Assembly (NCBI GenBank): GCA_037443085.1
Contig: JBBIPA010000029.1
Span: 1-26,452, forward strand
From: JBBIPA01 sp037443085
Lineage (GTDB): Bacteria > Chloroflexota > Dehalococcoidia > GIF9 > UBA5629
Direction of reading: 5' to 3'
Length of the DNA: 26,452 nucleotides
Positions within the stretch are counted from its first letter, which is position 1; each line of letters starts with the position of its first letter. This document shows, one piece after another, positions 23,807-26,452 of the stretch. Made by a program: the position numbers and the translations under genes. The notes beneath the pieces were generated by a model that saw only the letters and a program-made list of their open reading frames with translations, was not told the DNA's origin and made no database searches.

Positions 23807-26236
23807 ATGAAGGATAAGGACAAAAGAAAAACCAGGGGCAAAAGAACTGCCAGTGGTAAGGGCAAGGCTAAGGCCGCTGCCCTGCCCAAAACCAGAGCCA
23901 CGCCCCGAACCAAACAGCAACTTATTGAAGAGATGGCTTCGCTTCGCCAGCGGCTGGCCGAGCTGGAAACGGTGGAAGCCGATTCCCAGAGAATTATCGG
24001 TGGATTCTGGGAAAAAGAAGAAACCCTGGCCAAATTCATGAACGCCTCCCCCGACGCTTTTCTCCTGTTTGACTCCAATATGGACTACATTACCTTCAAC
24101 AAAGCTGCCCAGCAACTTACCGGGGTCACGCTGGAGCAGGCGGCGGGCAAGAACGTGACCGACTTTGTCCCCGGCATCAAAGAGTCGGGCAGGTATGCCC
24201 AATATATGAACGTAATAAAGACGGGCCAGCCGTTCTGGGCAGATGACCTGATGCCTCACTCCATATTCGGGGGTAAACACTTTACCGTCAGAGCGTTCAA
24301 AGTGGGCGATGGGCTGGGGCTGATTTTCACCGATATCACCGAGCGGCAAAAGGCAGAAGCCGCACTGAGGGAATCCGAAAATAGATACCGCAGCATGGTG
24401 GAAAATATCAGTGATGTCATCTATACCACTGATAGCCAGGGTATGATAACTTACATCAGCCCGGCCATAGAGCAGATCGCTGGCTACAAGCCGGAGGAAG
24501 CTGTGGGGAAGCCCTTCCTCCGGCAGTTTATCCATCCCGATGACCTGCCTGAGGTGCTGGAAAATTTCCAGAATACATTGTCGGGTAATCCGCCGCAGCC
24601 CCGTGAATACCGGGGAGTGGCCAGGGACGGAAATATCTTCTACCTAAGAACTTCCAGTCGTCCCATCATGAAAGATGGCAAGCCGGCAGGTGTATCCGGC
24701 ACATTGACCAACATCACCGAGCGCAAGCAGGCGGAGGAGGCACTGAAGAAATCAGAAGCGCAATATAAAACACTCACCGAAAGTTCTCTTACCGGCATTT
24801 ATATTATTCAAGATGACAAATATGTATATGTCAACGACAGATTTGCCAAAATGCATGGCTATACACCAGGTGAAGTGGTGGGAATGGAGTACTGGAAACT
24901 TGTCCATCCTGACGAAAGGGAGACCGCCAGGGAGAGAATGGCCAGACGGCTCAGGGGAGAATCAGCCCCTGCTCAGTTTATAGGGGAAAGAATTACCAGT
25001 GACGGCAGGAATCTCTGGGTTGATGTAATTACATCTGTAATTGAATACAAGAGTAAGCCAGCTATTATAGGAAATCTGGTAGACATCACCGAGCGCAAGA
25101 AACTGGAACAGGAAAGAGAGGCAATGCAGCAAAGAGCGCAGGTCGCCAGCCGCCTGGCTGCGGTGGGTGAGATGGCGGCCGGCATCGCCCATGAAATCAA
25201 TAACCCCCTCACCGGCGTCATCGGCTATGCCGAGCTGCTGGCATCGCGGGAAGATTTGCCTGAGGATGTCAGGAAAGACCTGGCAACCATAGACCAGGGC
25301 GCCAGGCGCGTAGCCGATATCGTGAAACGGCTGCTCATCTTTGCCCGCCAGACCAAGCCCAGCCGCGACTATGTCAGCATCAAGGAGCTGATTGAAAACA
25401 CCCTGGAATTGAGAGCCTATCAGCTCAAAACCGGCAATATCGCGGTGACCACCGAGTTCGCCCCCGATTTGCCCGCCACCGTGGCTGACGGCGGGCAGTT
25501 GCAGCAGGTATTCCTCAATATCATCGTCAATGCCGAGACCGAGATGAAGCTGGCACACGGCAGGGGAAAGTTGCTGATTAAGACCAGGAAGGTTGATAAC
25601 CATATGCTTATTTCCTTTACTGATGATGGTCCCGGCATCAACAAAGAAAACCTGGAGAAAATCTTCGACCCCTTCTTCACCACCAGGGAGGTGGGCAAGG
25701 GAACAGGTTTGGGTTTGAGCATCTGCTACGGCATCATTGCCGAGCACAATGGCAGAATCTGGGCGGAGAGCCAGTTGGGTAAGGGCGCTACCTTCTTGAT
25801 AGAGCTGCCCATTGTCACTGAAATGGAGAAGACGGAAGACACCGAGCCAGTTGCTGAACCCAGGACGGTCACCAGTGCCCGGATACTGGTGGTGGATGAC
25901 GAGGAGGTCATCAGGGAGTTCCTGAGCCGGGTGCTCACCGGGGAGGGGCATCAGGTGGAGACGGCGGACAATGCTGCCGAAGCCCTGGAAAAGATGCAGA
26001 GCGGGCGCTACCGGCTCATCCTGCTGGACATTAAGATGCCGGGGATGAGCGGTGTGGAGCTGTATTGGCGACTTAAGGGGATAGCCAAATCTTTAACGGA
26101 CAGGGTGGTGTTCGTCACCGGAGACGTCATGGGGGCAGATACCGAGAAGTTCCTGGAGGAGACCGGCGCCCCGTATATCACCAAGCCCTTCGATAGCACC
26201 CGCCTGAAGCAGGAGATGAGGAAGCTGCTCGGTTAG
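23807..26236 (+). CDS. Soluble hybrid histidine kinase: three PAS domains, kinase core and receiver
   Basis: An 809-residue cytoplasmic signalling protein with no membrane segment. Order: a very basic N-terminal tail (KDKDKRKTRGKRT, about 1-35); a coiled coil (about 38-60, EEMASLRQRLAELE); PAS 1 (about 70-180), PAS 2 (about 195-320) and PAS 3 (about 322-440), each ending in the DITER/NITER PAC signature; HisKA with H462 in AHEINNPL; an ATPase domain with DDGPGI, FDPFFTT and GTGLGLS; a receiver (about 690-809) with VVDDEE, phospho-acceptor D741 in LLDIKMPG, T in VTGD and K in TKPF. The start ATG 23807 is six bases after GCGAGG; 35 upstream codons are dropped. No separate response regulator is adjacent; signal and output are unknown. 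Confidence 0.93.
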   Translation: MKDKDKRKTRGKRTASGKGKAKAAALPKTRATPRTKQQLIEEMASLRQRLAELETVEADSQRIIGGFWEKEETLAKFMNASPDAFLLFDSNMDYITFNKAAQQLTGVTLEQAAGKNVTDFVPGIKESGRYAQYMNVIKTGQPFWADDLMPHSIFGGKHFTVRAFKVGDGLGLIFTDITERQKAEAALRESENRYRSMVENISDVIYTTDSQGMITYISPAIEQIAGYKPEEAVGKPFLRQFIHPDDLPEVLENFQNTLSGNPPQPREYRGVARDGNIFYLRTSSRPIMKDGKPAGVSGTLTNITERKQAEEALKKSEAQYKTLTESSLTGIYIIQDDKYVYVNDRFAKMHGYTPGEVVGMEYWKLVHPDERETARERMARRLRGESAPAQFIGERITSDGRNLWVDVITSVIEYKSKPAIIGNLVDITERKKLEQEREAMQQRAQVASRLAAVGEMAAGIAHEINNPLTGVIGYAELLASREDLPEDVRKDLATIDQGARRVADIVKRLLIFARQTKPSRDYVSIKELIENTLELRAYQLKTGNIAVTTEFAPDLPATVADGGQLQQVFLNIIVNAETEMKLAHGRGKLLIKTRKVDNHMLISFTDDGPGINKENLEKIFDPFFTTREVGKGTGLGLSICYGIIAEHNGRIWAESQLGKGATFLIELPIVTEMEKTEDTEPVAEPRTVTSARILVVDDEEVIREFLSRVLTGEGHQVETADNAAEALEKMQSGRYRLILLDIKMPGMSGVELYWRLKGIAKSLTDRVVFVTGDVMGADTEKFLEETGAPYITKPFDSTRLKQEMRKLLG

Positions 26237-26293
26237 AGAGTTTTCAACTTCATGGCAAGCCCCGCACTTCACTATCCCATTACCAACACTCTC

Positions 26294-26446
26294 CTGTCAT
26301 TCTGAGGAGTCCCGACGCAATCGGGACGACGTGAGAATCCCTTCAACAATTACCTGCACTCACCTCTAACTCCCACAAGCTATTGGTGTGGAAAGGGGTA
26401 GTGTAGTGAAGGGATCATCACGTCGCTTCGCTCCTCATGATGACAG
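26294..26446. repeat. Palindromic intergenic repeat, copy E
   Basis: A 153-base element beginning CTGTCATTCTGAGGAGTCCCGAC with the hairpin TCCCGACGCAATCGGGA, and ending GCTCCTCATGATGACAG. The right half matches copy D. It follows the kinase gene stop by about 57 bases and is close to the end of the window. Confidence 0.82.
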
Positions 26447-26452
26447 TGCAGG

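Noticed and set aside
24962..25951. Antisense open frame of 329 codons across the kinase gene.
   Set aside because: It mirrors a strongly supported kinase reading frame; long antisense frames are common in such codon use, and no domain is visible.

Overview
The window reads as ordinary bacterial chromosome from an anaerobe-type genome. It has dense gene clusters on both strands, frequent GTG/TTG starts and several copies of one palindromic intergenic repeat. The gene families suggest Chloroflexota, perhaps Dehalococcoidia: a class II PurE, a protein with a domain like the epsilon subunit of CO dehydrogenase/acetyl-CoA synthase, and NiFe-hydrogenase maturation genes. This placement is inference from remembered family resemblance, not from a marker gene.

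Region 1-6.4 kb (+ strand): a purine block (purE, a purE-fragment/CdhB-like fusion gene, purC), then the debris of a Pit-type phosphate transporter, then sua5 (tRNA t6A synthesis) overlapping a P-type Ca2+-type ATPase gene. Region 6.4-9.3 kb: a gene-poor gap, a small membrane protein, a PlsC-type acyltransferase, ispH (isoprenoids), and on the - strand a small RAM-domain protein with a HIT-family hydrolase.

Region 9.4-15.3 kb looks like an exopolysaccharide or envelope locus. It holds a GH26-like lipoprotein, a BcsA-type glycan synthase with a C-terminal PilZ (c-di-GMP) domain, a sugar nucleotidyltransferase, a membrane glycosyltransferase and plsY. Region 15.4-17.2 kb: a repeat, a promoter, a CysM-like cysteine synthase and an unrecognised small Cys-containing protein.

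Region 17.2-23.5 kb (- strand) is a hydrogenase maturation cluster in the order hypF, hypC, a TPR lipoprotein, hypD, hypE. HypF and HypE make the cyanide ligand, and HypC and HypD assemble the Fe(CN)2CO unit. hypA, hypB and the hydrogenase itself are not in the window. Region 23.8-26.2 kb: a soluble hybrid histidine kinase with three PAS domains and a receiver.

The points most worth a second look are: the purE-remnant/CdhB-like fusion gene; a probable ATT start and lipoprotein signal on the TPR gene embedded in the hyp cluster; a Gly where the GH26 nucleophile Glu is expected; a single-Ca2+-site pump signature; promoter boxes placed so close to hypC, hypF and plsC that their mRNAs would be leaderless; and the five-copy repeat. 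No CRISPR array, tRNA, rRNA, transposase or phage gene was seen.
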